From an uncultured Bacteroidota bacterium (GTDB lineage Bacteria > Bacteroidota > Bacteroidia > Chitinophagales > LD1): 58,295 nt of DNA. Position numbers and translations under genes: made by a program. Below are positions 42,878 through 51,615 of this stretch, piece by piece. Position 1 is the first letter of the stretch, and each line of letters starts with the position of its first letter. The stretch lies in the NCBI GenBank assembly GCA_903861145.1, contig CAIOTH010000013.1:1-58295 (forward strand), given 5' to 3'. Below the pieces are notes generated by a model. That model was not told the DNA's origin. It saw only the letters and a program-made list of their open reading frames with translations, and made no database searches.

Positions 42878-43722
42878 TTCATCTCCATATTATCAATCAA
42901 TCTCACCCCTCCAATTTTTACCGCAGCTAAGGCAATCAGCTTTTCGGTTTTGCGTTTTGGCACTTCAAGCGTTTTGGCATTTCTTATTTCAAAATATTCG
43001 GGTTCAATACCCGGCAAGCCCTTTAATCGAGTAAATGCTTTTTCCTGAATAGCTCCTAATTCGGCCTTTGGGTTACGTAATTGTGTTTTGGCGCTTTTAA
43101 GCGTTTTCGAAATTTCAACCGCCAGTTTTAAAGAGGCTGCATCTAACCGTGTGTTTCTTGAGCTCATAGCCAGGCCGCTTTTTTCTCTAACCGTGGGAAC
43201 CATGGCCAACCTGGTTTTAATTTTCATCTTTTTAAGGAGCTGCCCTACAATAAGCTGTTGTTGGTAGTCCTTTTGGCCCATAAAAAGGGTATCTGGCTTC
43301 ACTATCTTAAGCAGCCTTTCCACCACCTGGGCCATTCCGTTAAAATGCCCGGGCCTGAATGCGCCCTCCAAAATAGTGGCAATAAAGCCAAAATTGAGGG
43401 GTTTTTTGTGTTCCAAGCCGTTTGGATAGATCTCTTTAACACTTGGCAGAAATAGCACATCGCAACCCGCCTGACTTAACATTTTGATATCATTGTCTAT
43501 AGTAACGGGGTAATTATCGAAATCGTTTTTGTCGTTAAACTGGGTAGGATTTACAAAAATACTGCAAACGGTTAATTTACAGCGCTTTACAGATTCGCTA
43601 ATAAGGGTTATATGTCCCTTATGCAGGGCGCCCATAGTAGGCACAAAGCCCACCTTTAAGCCCTGTTTTTTGGCTGTTTTTATATGATTTTCAAGGTCTT
43701 TTATTTGTTTCAAAATCAGCAT
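42874..43722 (-). CDS. panC: Pantoate--beta-alanine ligase
   Basis: A 282-residue enzyme that condenses pantoate and beta-alanine with ATP to make pantothenate. The nucleotide-binding motif is GFVPTMGALHKGHITLI (HxGH), with SIFVNPTQFNDKNDFDNYP, FLPSVKEIYPNG, TLFMGQKDYQQQ and the MSSRNTRL (KMSKS-like) loop following. The ATG at 43722 gives MLILKQIKDLENH. The gene is divergent from the glycogen-synthase-like gene, a neighbourhood I recall from other Bacteroidota. A promoter for the other direction lies at 43758-43791. Confidence 0.95.
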   Translation of the reverse strand: MLILKQIKDLENHIKTAKKQGLKVGFVPTMGALHKGHITLISESVKRCKLTVCSIFVNPTQFNDKNDFDNYPVTIDNDIKMLSQAGCDVLFLPSVKEIYPNGLEHKKPLNFGFIATILEGAFRPGHFNGMAQVVERLLKIVKPDTLFMGQKDYQQQLIVGQLLKKMKIKTRLAMVPTVREKSGLAMSSRNTRLDAASLKLAVEISKTLKSAKTQLRNPKAELGAIQEKAFTRLKGLPGIEPEYFEIRNAKTLEVPKRKTEKLIALAAVKIGGVRLIDNMEMN

Positions 43723-43757
43723 AAATACGATGGCTTAACAGTTTAGAACATCAAAAC

Positions 43758-43791
43758 TTTGTGATTATTCGAAAATTTGTTATTATCTTTG
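43758..43791 (+). promoter_or_regulatory. Bacteroidota-type promoter (TTTG ... TATCTTTG)
   Basis: TATCTTTG at 43784-43791 is a perfect -7 element, with TTTG at 43758-43761 22 bases upstream. It would start transcription near 43798, 46 bases before the ATG at 43844. Confidence 0.7.
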
Positions 43792-43843
43792 CAGTCCAAT
43801 TCGAACGATTCCTTTCACTCACTTACTCAAACCAAACAATAAT

Positions 43844-44659
43844 ATGGAAAAAAAGAGAATTCTTATCGTGACTCAGGAAATGGACCCTTATTTAGCCCTT
43901 ACCGAAGCCTCGAAAATAGCGAATGAACTTCCGAAGTATATGCAGGATAATGGAATGGAGATTAGGGTTTTAATGCCGAAGTTTGGAACAATAAATGAAA
44001 GAAGACACAGATTGCACGAAGTAGTACGCCTCTCAGGTATCAATGTAATTATAAACGACGAAGATTATCCATTAGTAATAAAAGTAGCCTCTTTACCAGG
44101 CGCCCGCCTGCAGGTTTACTTCCTCGATAATGAAGACTTTTTCAAAAGAAAACTGGTATTCCACGACGAAAACAACAAGTTTTTTGAAGATAACTCAGAC
44201 AGAATGATTTTCTTCTGCAAAGGAGCTTTGGAAACCGTTCGTAAATTCGGCTGGGCACCAGATATCATCCATTGCTTTGGCTGGATGACCAGTTTAATAC
44301 CAATGTATCTTAAAACTACTTATAAAGACGATCCTATTTTCACCAATACCAAGGTTGTTTATTCAGTTTTCAAAAACGAGTTTAACGATAAGTTAAAGAA
44401 CGACTTTACTACCAAATTGGCTATTAGCGAAGATATTTCGAAGAAACACCTTGAATACTTCAAGGCCGGCGATAATACCAGCTTGCTAATTGGCGGTTCG
44501 GAATTTGCCGATGGCCTGGTTGTGGGTGAGGCTTTGGACGAAAAGGTTTCGAGCTTTGTTAAAAAAGCAAAAGGTAAGCAAGTGTTGAAAATGGCTAGCA
44601 GCGAGGCAAACCCTTTAACCCTGTTAAACGAGTTCTACCAAAATATTCTTGCCAACTAA
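43844..44659 (+). CDS. Glycogen/starch synthase-like protein, N-terminal GT5 domain only
   Basis: A 271-residue protein whose first 220 residues resemble the N-terminal Rossmann domain of glycogen synthase (RILIVTQEMDPYLALTEASK, NELPKYMQDNGMEIRVLMPKFG, DIIHCFGWMTSLIPMYL). Normal bacterial GlgA is about 480 residues and begins K-x-G-G-L; here the corresponding motif is LALTEASKIAN, so the ADP-glucose-binding Lys-Thr-Gly-Gly is not seen, and the entire second GT-B domain is absent. The protein thus cannot work as a classical synthase alone. It could be a regulatory or scaffold relative. It is divergent from panC and followed by the DUF4270 and glmS genes. Confidence 0.8.
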   Translation: MEKKRILIVTQEMDPYLALTEASKIANELPKYMQDNGMEIRVLMPKFGTINERRHRLHEVVRLSGINVIINDEDYPLVIKVASLPGARLQVYFLDNEDFFKRKLVFHDENNKFFEDNSDRMIFFCKGALETVRKFGWAPDIIHCFGWMTSLIPMYLKTTYKDDPIFTNTKVVYSVFKNEFNDKLKNDFTTKLAISEDISKKHLEYFKAGDNTSLLIGGSEFADGLVVGEALDEKVSSFVKKAKGKQVLKMASSEANPLTLLNEFYQNILAN

Positions 44660-44703
44660 GCGTTTCTTGCTTTATTTGCGCAAAAATAACACCGCACCTT
44701 ATC

Positions 44704-46011
44704 TTGAAAAATAAACTCATCTATTATATAGCACCGGCAATATTATGTTGCTGGTGTTTCTTTTCTATACAAAGCTGTAAGGATCCCATCATTCAGTCTA
44801 AAAACCTGTTGACCAAAAGCGATACCCTTAACTTAAAGAAAGATACACTGGGCATTACCATAACCACAGTTGCCCAAACACTGCAAAACTCAACCGGCAT
44901 TATTGATGGTATGCTGGGTAGTATGAGCGACCGTAACTTTGGTATTACCTACGGCAGTTTTTATGCGCAATGTGCGTTGCTGGTAGCGTCGCCTTCGTTT
45001 GGCGCCAACCCTATTGTTGACTCAATTGTTTTGAGCCTTGCGTTTGACTTGCCTTATGGCCCTTGCACTAAACCAGTAAACATTTCGGTGTACGAATTGA
45101 ACCAGGATATGTTGGCTACCAGTACTTATTATACCAGTTCATCTTTCCAGGTTAAAACACCACCCATAGGTTATTTGCGAAACTATATTCCCAATTTGGC
45201 CGATAGCACTTATGTTTATGCCGAAGGCGGATATGAAGCACCGCAGCTACGAATAAACCTTACCAAAGCATTTGGCTATAAACTTTTAAATGCTGACTCC
45301 ACCATTCTTTCAAACGATTCAGCTTTTCTAAGTTATTTTAAGGGTATTTATGTTACTACCAGTGGCCCGGTGGGCAATGGTATGATGTTGTGTAACCTCT
45401 CGTCATCCCTTTCAAAAATCACAGTTTTCTACCGTACTTCCGATAGCGGCGACTCCATTGAAAACCCTTTCAATTTTCCCATTGCCGGCATTACGGTTAA
45501 CCATTTTGATAATAGCTACAACGGCACACCGGTTAACAGCGCTTTGCAAAACCCCAATACCAATAACCAAAAGGTATTTTTACAAGGTGGTTGCGGAACA
45601 GAAGCCAAAATTCTTATCAACCTCGATAGCCTACCCAAAAACATAGGCATCAACAAGGCGGAACTAATTCTCGCCGAATCACAACCCGATTCTCAATACA
45701 CAGTACCGATTTCGTTAAGCTTGTTACGCATTGATGATGCAGGGATAGGCCAAAATGTGGATGATGTTTCATCAAGCAATTTCGGTGGCTATTTGCAGGC
45801 CGATACAGTTGGTGGGGTGGTGGTTAACCGCTATCATTTTAATATAAGCCTGTATATGCAAAAGCTTGTGCAGGGTATTTACAATAATAAAGGCTTATAT
45901 TTGGCTATACCAAGTCCTAACTCCACCCCGGCCAGGGTTGTATTAGCTAATCCTCCCGTTGCTAATAAAACTTACCGTACCTATTTGACAGTAACCTACA
46001 CCAAATTATAA
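44704..46011 (+). CDS. DUF4270 family lipoprotein, TTG start
   Basis: A 435-residue exported protein. The N-terminus (MKNKLIYYIAPAILCCWCFFSIQSCKDP) is a lipoprotein signal with Cys in SIQSC. The rest is beta-rich, with LLVASPSFGANPIVDSIVLSL and KAELILAESQPDSQYTVPISL typical of DUF4270, a Bacteroidota outer-membrane lipoprotein family of unknown function. There is no ATG in frame upstream, so TTG at 44704 is used. A TTTATTTG box at 44671-44678 could be a -7 element variant. It is four bases from glmS, a neighbourhood conserved in Bacteroidota as far as I know. Confidence 0.88.
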   Translation: MKNKLIYYIAPAILCCWCFFSIQSCKDPIIQSKNLLTKSDTLNLKKDTLGITITTVAQTLQNSTGIIDGMLGSMSDRNFGITYGSFYAQCALLVASPSFGANPIVDSIVLSLAFDLPYGPCTKPVNISVYELNQDMLATSTYYTSSSFQVKTPPIGYLRNYIPNLADSTYVYAEGGYEAPQLRINLTKAFGYKLLNADSTILSNDSAFLSYFKGIYVTTSGPVGNGMMLCNLSSSLSKITVFYRTSDSGDSIENPFNFPIAGITVNHFDNSYNGTPVNSALQNPNTNNQKVFLQGGCGTEAKILINLDSLPKNIGINKAELILAESQPDSQYTVPISLSLLRIDDAGIGQNVDDVSSSNFGGYLQADTVGGVVVNRYHFNISLYMQKLVQGIYNNKGLYLAIPSPNSTPARVVLANPPVANKTYRTYLTVTYTKL

Positions 46012-46015
46012 TATT

Positions 46016-47851
46016 ATGTGTGGAATAGTAGCTTACATAGGCCATAGAGAGGCTTACCCCATTTTAATTAAAGGTTTAAAGCGATTAGAATACCGCGGCT
46101 ACGATAGCGCCGGTGTTGCCTTATTGCATGGCGACCTGAATATTTACAAATGCAAAGGCAAAGTTGCCGACCTTGAAAATGCCGCCAAAGGCAAAGATAC
46201 GGTTGGCCAGCTAGGCATGGGCCACACACGTTGGGCCACGCACGGCGAACCGAATGATATAAACTCTCATCCGCATTTATCCGAGTCGGGCGATATTGCG
46301 ATTATACATAATGGCATTATTGAAAACTATGCAACGCTTAAAGAGGAGCTTACCAAACGGGGTCACCATTTTGTAAGCGATACTGACACTGAAATACTGG
46401 TCCACCTGATTGAGGACATCAAACAAAACACGCATGTTGAACTGGACGAAGCAGTGCGTTTGGCTTTACATGAAGTGATTGGCGCTTACGCCATAGTTAT
46501 TATTTCGAAAAACGACCCTACCAAATTAATTGGTGCGCGCAAAGGCTCACCGCTTGTAGTTGGTATTGGCGATGGCGAATTTTTTATGGCTAGTGATGCC
46601 ACGCCTATTATTGAGTATACCCGTAACGTTACTTATTTAAAGGACGGCGAAATTGCCTCAATAAAAGATGGTAAACTAAGTATAAAGACTACCGAAAACG
46701 TAGAGCAGATACCCTACATACAAACCCTGGAAATGAATCTTGAGGCAATTGAAAAAGGTGGTTACACCCACTTTATGCTGAAAGAAATTCATGAACAACC
46801 GCGCTCTATTTACGATTCATTGCGTGGCAGGTTTGATCCTGTTACTGGCATGTTTGCCATGCGTAGCTTAAAAGAGTATGAGGGAAAAATAAAGAACCTT
46901 AAACGCATTATCATCATCGGTTGTGGCACTTCATGGCACGCTGGTTTAGTAGGCGAATATTTATTTGAAGATATTGCCCGCATACCGGTTGAAGTTGAAT
47001 ATGCTTCCGAATTCCGTTATCGTAACCCGGTATTGGGGCCCGATGATTTGGTGATTGCAGTTTCACAATCGGGCGAAACTGCCGATACGTTGGCAGCTAT
47101 AGAGCTTGCTAAAGAGAAGGGCGCGACCATTTTGGGCTTGTGTAATGTAGTTGGCTCATCTATACCACGTGCATCGCACGCGGGCGCTTATACACACGCA
47201 GGGCCCGAAATTGGGGTAGCCTCGACCAAGGCATTTACTGCACAGGTTGCAGTACTTACGCTTTGGGCATTTGGCTTTGCCGAAATACGCGGCACTGCTA
47301 CCAAACAAGATTTGCGCGACGCCTTTGCCGAATTGGAAACAATACCCGCCAAAGTTGAGAGAACCTTACAATGCGAAGACCAGGTTATCGAAATTGCCCG
47401 CATATTTAAAGATGTAACGAATGCCCTATACCTGGGCCGTGGTTACGGTTTCCCGGTAGCACTGGAAGGCGCATTGAAGCTGAAAGAAATCTCTTACATC
47501 CACGCCGAAGGTTATCCTGCTGCTGAAATGAAGCACGGGCCCATTGCCTTGATTGATGAAGAAATGCCGGTGGTTGTAATTGCGACAAAAAGCTACATCT
47601 ACGAAAAAGTTATCAGCAACATACAGGAAGTAAAAGCCCGCAAAGGAAAAATTATTGCCATAGTAACTGAGGGTGATGACAAAGTGCGCAAAATGGCCGA
47701 TTACGTTATCGAAATACCTGAAACGAAAGAGTACCTTGAACCGCTTTTAGCTACTATACCGCTACAATTACTTTCGTACCACATAGCCGTTATGCGCGGC
47801 TGTAATGTTGACCAGCCAAGAAATTTGGCTAAGAGTGTTACGGTGGAGTAA
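46016..47851 (+). CDS. glmS: Glutamine--fructose-6-phosphate aminotransferase (isomerizing)
   Basis: A 611-residue enzyme making glucosamine-6-phosphate for cell-wall and LPS precursors. The N-terminal glutaminase domain begins MCGIVAYIGHR with the catalytic Cys2; HTRWATHGEPNDINSHPH is the family signature. Two SIS domains follow (GCGTSWHAGLVGEY, SQSGETADTLAA; GRGYGFPVALEGALKLKEISY), ending PRNLAKSVTVE. It starts four bases after the DUF4270 stop, so they are probably co-transcribed. No glmS ribozyme was seen upstream, as expected outside Firmicutes. Confidence 0.97.
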   Translation: MCGIVAYIGHREAYPILIKGLKRLEYRGYDSAGVALLHGDLNIYKCKGKVADLENAAKGKDTVGQLGMGHTRWATHGEPNDINSHPHLSESGDIAIIHNGIIENYATLKEELTKRGHHFVSDTDTEILVHLIEDIKQNTHVELDEAVRLALHEVIGAYAIVIISKNDPTKLIGARKGSPLVVGIGDGEFFMASDATPIIEYTRNVTYLKDGEIASIKDGKLSIKTTENVEQIPYIQTLEMNLEAIEKGGYTHFMLKEIHEQPRSIYDSLRGRFDPVTGMFAMRSLKEYEGKIKNLKRIIIIGCGTSWHAGLVGEYLFEDIARIPVEVEYASEFRYRNPVLGPDDLVIAVSQSGETADTLAAIELAKEKGATILGLCNVVGSSIPRASHAGAYTHAGPEIGVASTKAFTAQVAVLTLWAFGFAEIRGTATKQDLRDAFAELETIPAKVERTLQCEDQVIEIARIFKDVTNALYLGRGYGFPVALEGALKLKEISYIHAEGYPAAEMKHGPIALIDEEMPVVVIATKSYIYEKVISNIQEVKARKGKIIAIVTEGDDKVRKMADYVIEIPETKEYLEPLLATIPLQLLSYHIAVMRGCNVDQPRNLAKSVTVE

Positions 47852-47857
47852 TTGCTA

Positions 47858-50689
47858 TTACCCCTTCTTATAATACTTCAAAGTATAGGTAGCTGTAAGC
47901 AATAGGTACCGTTTAATTACCTGGGTCCTGTCGTCTTCAACATAGGTGCCGGTTACGGTACGGCTGATGCCGCTGTTTTGATTGAGGATATCGTTTACAC
48001 TAGCACGTATTTCCAGCGATTTATCTTTTAAGAATTTATAGCCCAGCGCGGCGTTCCAAATAAAAATATCCTGGTTAAAGCCTTGTGCTACGCCCTCGTA
48101 TAAAGTGTTTTGCAAGGAAGTATTAAATACAAACCCTTTATAAAACAACCAATTGAATTTTACCGAGGCGGTGTGGTTAAAGTAATTGTTGTTGCCGGTT
48201 TGTTGCAGGGTATTGTTTACAATGTTGTAGCTGCCCGAATACTGAATGGTAAAATCAATTTTCTCGCTGATGTTACTACCTAATACAAAACCGCCATTTA
48301 CGTTGTACGTGCTGCTCCAGTTGGTAAGGTTATTAATTAACCCCGGTGAGTGGTTATAACTAACACCACCGGTGAGGTTCATGTTGCACTTCATCTTCTC
48401 AATCGGGAAACCATAATTTACAAAGGCGTTGCCGTTTATTGCCCCGTTTAAATTAACCGGCGAGGTAAGTTGCGAGCCTTTATGCAACATTACCGAGTTG
48501 TTAAGCATAGTATCGTTCGCCGCAATCAACGTTGAGCTGCCTACATAATTTTGGGTGTATGTAGCTGTTAAAAATGCAAAGAGAGAATTGGCTGTTTTCT
48601 TTTTAGTTAACCCATACCTTATTAAAAGTGAATGCGAGTACGATTGCTTTAGCAATGGGTTACCGGTTGTAAGCAACAGTGGATTGCTATTATTAATTAC
48701 GCTCTGCAATTGCGATATTGATGGTGGGCTGGTGGAGGTGCGATAGAAGATGCGCAAACTCGTTCCGCTATCCGTTTTAAACGTAAACATGGCATTAGGC
48801 AATACGTTGATAAATGTGCGGCTGGTATTATAATCCGTAGGGAAAACCTCCGTGCCGGTCAACAATGCGTATTGCCCGTTAACACCGGCTGAAAAGTTGA
48901 TACCTTTGCCGGCAAACCGGTATGTTACACCCGCCTTTTGGGTCATGTAAATATCGGTGTATTTATTGCTGAACGCAGTATCAAGTACGCTATAAGCTTC
49001 AAGCAGCGAATCGTAATTTTTGGTGGTTTGGTTGGAGTTGTTCCATTGGTTAGAAGGGGTGTAATTAAATTGAAGCATCCCTGTTTTGCCAACCGGTTCG
49101 GTATAAGCAAGGTTAGCGCCTAGTGTGTAACTGTTGCTATATGTTGGCGAGGTTTGATTTAACCAAACAGAATCGTTGTTTTCGGAATAGTAGTTTAACG
49201 ATTGCAGCATGGCATGGGCCACTTTATTGTTGTAGGTTGATGAGAAGTCAATAGAAATAGTGCGCCTGCGCTTTTTAAATTTATGTTGAAACAGGATATC
49301 GCCTGAAAGGTTATAAGCAAAGTTATTTGAGGAGGAATTAGTTTGCGATTGGCTTAATGGTTCAATTTGTGCAATAGTGGTTTGCCCGAATTGATTAAGT
49401 ATTTGGTTGTTTTGTTGCAGGTTTAGTTTGGGGGTGAAAATGAACTTGTTCATCGTATCAATGGCATACTCTATTCGGATATTTACCCGGTGGTTAATGT
49501 TGCGACCTTGTGTTTGGTCGGTTTCTTTATAATAATCCGAGCTATCTCCCGAGTTAAAATACTGGCGTGTAAGCGAAGTTGAGTTGCTATTGTTGGTGAT
49601 ATTAAAAAAGTAACTGGCCGCAACTTTTACCTTTTTCTGCTTGCCCCATACATCAACATAATTAAGGCCCGCCGAACCGGTTGTTGATACACCGGGCGTT
49701 TGCCCGATTAAAAAATTGCCTGCACTGGCCGCACCGCCGCCGCCACCCTGGCCGCCACCTCCTCCTCCACCGCCTCTTCCTCCACCAAAACCATTGCCTT
49801 GCCTTTGTGTTGAAGTGCCGATTACACCCAATATATCCTGCGTTGAAAAATTTTGTTGGTTAATGTTATTGCCCATGCCTATCAACGAAAGACGCCTGTC
49901 GCCATTAAACCAATTGAGTGAACCACCAACCGAGTAAGTGCTGTTGGTTAAATAACCGTAGCCTGCGTATAGCTTTCCAAAAACACCATTACGGCGGTTC
50001 TTCTTGGTTACTATGTTAATGGCCTTTTGCGAGTTGCCATCATCAAAACCTGTAAACTGCGACTGGTCACTTGCTTTATCAAATACCTGCACTTTGTCTA
50101 TCACATCGGCAGGCAGGTTTTTTAAAGCCAGTGTGGCATCTTGCCCGAAAAACTCCTTGCCGTCAATATATACCTGCTGTACGGTTTCGCCATGCGCCGT
50201 AACCGTGCCGTTGTTTGATGTAATACCCGGCATTTTCGCAACAAGGTCCTCGGCATTAGCATCGGGGTTTACTTTAAAGGCATTGGCATTATACTCGCTG
50301 GTATCGTCTTTTTGTTTTACGCGGTCCTCTTTGGCAACAATTTGCACATCCTTAAAAGTGGTAGGGTTTTTAACCAATAAAATATTGCCCATGTGCTTAT
50401 CGGCACCGCTTATTTTTGGTCGTAGCTGTATCGTTTTGTAGCCCAGGTATTTTATTTCGAGCACATAAGCTGCTGAAGGAAGATTCGGAAAAGAAAACCT
50501 GCCACCAGTATCGCTCTCCATACCGGTGTATTTTGTGCTATCAGCCTGGTACGTCAATTTAATATAGGCCCCAGGCATTGTGGTGTGGTCCTCGGCATCA
50601 CTAACTACTCCGTCTAATTTAAACATTTGAGCCGAGGCGGTGCCCGTAATTACAAACAGTAAGAATAAAATACGGGCTAAAGATTTCAT
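47858..50689 (-). CDS. Outer-membrane beta-barrel protein with CarboxypepD_reg-like N-terminus and plug
   Basis: About 943 residues from the ATG at 50689, with signal peptide MKSLARILFLLFVITGTASA; the frame opens further upstream but the longer start would precede the signal by 13 residues. An N-terminal CarboxypepD_reg-like region (FKLDGVVSDAEDHTTMPGAY, YVLEIKYLGYKTIQL) is followed by a TonB-plug-like segment (DANAEDLVAKMPGITSNNGT, VQQVYIDGKEFFGQDATLAL), a Gly-rich loop of about 25 residues near residue 300 and a long OMP_b-brl_3-type barrel with alternating aromatic strands. It may be a TonB-dependent or TonB-independent outer-membrane protein; the substrate is unknown. It runs against glmS with 6 bases between. 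Confidence 0.85.
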   Translation of the reverse strand: MKSLARILFLLFVITGTASAQMFKLDGVVSDAEDHTTMPGAYIKLTYQADSTKYTGMESDTGGRFSFPNLPSAAYVLEIKYLGYKTIQLRPKISGADKHMGNILLVKNPTTFKDVQIVAKEDRVKQKDDTSEYNANAFKVNPDANAEDLVAKMPGITSNNGTVTAHGETVQQVYIDGKEFFGQDATLALKNLPADVIDKVQVFDKASDQSQFTGFDDGNSQKAINIVTKKNRRNGVFGKLYAGYGYLTNSTYSVGGSLNWFNGDRRLSLIGMGNNINQQNFSTQDILGVIGTSTQRQGNGFGGGRGGGGGGGGQGGGGGAASAGNFLIGQTPGVSTTGSAGLNYVDVWGKQKKVKVAASYFFNITNNSNSTSLTRQYFNSGDSSDYYKETDQTQGRNINHRVNIRIEYAIDTMNKFIFTPKLNLQQNNQILNQFGQTTIAQIEPLSQSQTNSSSNNFAYNLSGDILFQHKFKKRRRTISIDFSSTYNNKVAHAMLQSLNYYSENNDSVWLNQTSPTYSNSYTLGANLAYTEPVGKTGMLQFNYTPSNQWNNSNQTTKNYDSLLEAYSVLDTAFSNKYTDIYMTQKAGVTYRFAGKGINFSAGVNGQYALLTGTEVFPTDYNTSRTFINVLPNAMFTFKTDSGTSLRIFYRTSTSPPSISQLQSVINNSNPLLLTTGNPLLKQSYSHSLLIRYGLTKKKTANSLFAFLTATYTQNYVGSSTLIAANDTMLNNSVMLHKGSQLTSPVNLNGAINGNAFVNYGFPIEKMKCNMNLTGGVSYNHSPGLINNLTNWSSTYNVNGGFVLGSNISEKIDFTIQYSGSYNIVNNTLQQTGNNNYFNHTASVKFNWLFYKGFVFNTSLQNTLYEGVAQGFNQDIFIWNAALGYKFLKDKSLEIRASVNDILNQNSGISRTVTGTYVEDDRTQVIKRYLLLTATYTLKYYKKG

Positions 50690-50804
50690 CTTTTGAAATA
50701 ACAGGCATTTAAAGGCCAATACCGGCAAATCTGCGGTATGTTATTCAATTAATTGCAAATAATTCGGAGAAACGCGGTTTTACCTCGGCTAGTTCAAATC
50801 TGAC

Positions 50805-51614
50805 CTATGGTATCACTAAGCTGGCGGTGCGCACAGTATGAGCAGAAAAATAACCCAAGGCCCCACCAAGAATATTAGTCGGTGGGTTTTGAGGAGTTGC
50901 TGTCGAAACCGGATTCGAAGCGCCAGTGATACTCTTAACTACCGAAAAGTATTTGTAAGTATTAGCATCAATACACATCAAAACCACCTTCACCGAATCA
51001 TTAGTGCTTGGATTAGCCATACGCAACCTTATCCCCTGGGGCAACCCATTGGTGTATTTATCTTCATCCAAAGCTATATCGCCGGTGCTATCCTGCAACA
51101 CATTATTAACGTAGGCTTCTACCTTATAAAAATTAGTATATGCAACGGGGTCTATAAAATAGCAGTGTACGTGGTAATTTGTATCCGGCGCATTACCCAC
51201 CTCATTCGAAGTTATGCTGTCTATATTAACCGGTAAGGGCATAGTTGAAACAGCATCGTATTCTTTGCCTAAAACCGTTGCCTTCATGGTATATGTTCTT
51301 CCCGGTATACCGGTTAAATGGGTGGCCGCATATTTGCCGCTATCAACCTGTATAAAAGTATCGGTTACTCCCATATTATCGGTTACAATAATTGTGGCGC
51401 CATTAACCCTTGCGAAATTGCCCGGCGTAAAATAACTACCCGTTTGAGTAATTAAAACAGTATCAACCAAAGGCTGGTCGGTAACATAAGCCTCAATCAC
51501 CAATTGCTTACCCGAAGAATTTAAGTCAATATGAATAACCCTTTCGCACGAACCAAAAATGAGTGCCGCTGCAACAAGAAAGCCAAGCCTGATTATATTT
51601 TTTCTGCGCCTCAT
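50805..51614 (-). CDS. DUF4249 family lipoprotein
   Basis: A 269-residue lipoprotein (MRRRKNIIRLGFLVAAALIFGSC, Cys in GSC) of the DUF4249 family: CERVIHIDLNSSGKQLVIEAY and TVLITQTGSYFTPGN-type Ig-like strands, GKYAATHLTGIPGRTYTM. DUF4249 genes typically sit next to a SusC-like receptor in Bacteroidota and the encoded protein is presumably a surface partner; here the receptor gene precedes it with only one base between stop and start. The outer-membrane transport role is inferred from that pairing. Confidence 0.88.
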   Translation of the reverse strand: MRRRKNIIRLGFLVAAALIFGSCERVIHIDLNSSGKQLVIEAYVTDQPLVDTVLITQTGSYFTPGNFARVNGATIIVTDNMGVTDTFIQVDSGKYAATHLTGIPGRTYTMKATVLGKEYDAVSTMPLPVNIDSITSNEVGNAPDTNYHVHCYFIDPVAYTNFYKVEAYVNNVLQDSTGDIALDEDKYTNGLPQGIRLRMANPSTNDSVKVVLMCIDANTYKYFSVVKSITGASNPVSTATPQNPPTNILGGALGYFSAHTVRTASLVIP

Positions 51615-51615
51615 G

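Noticed and set aside
46016-46016. glmS ribozyme upstream of glmS
   Set aside because: Only four bases separate the preceding gene and there is no matching structure; this ribozyme is a Firmicutes feature.
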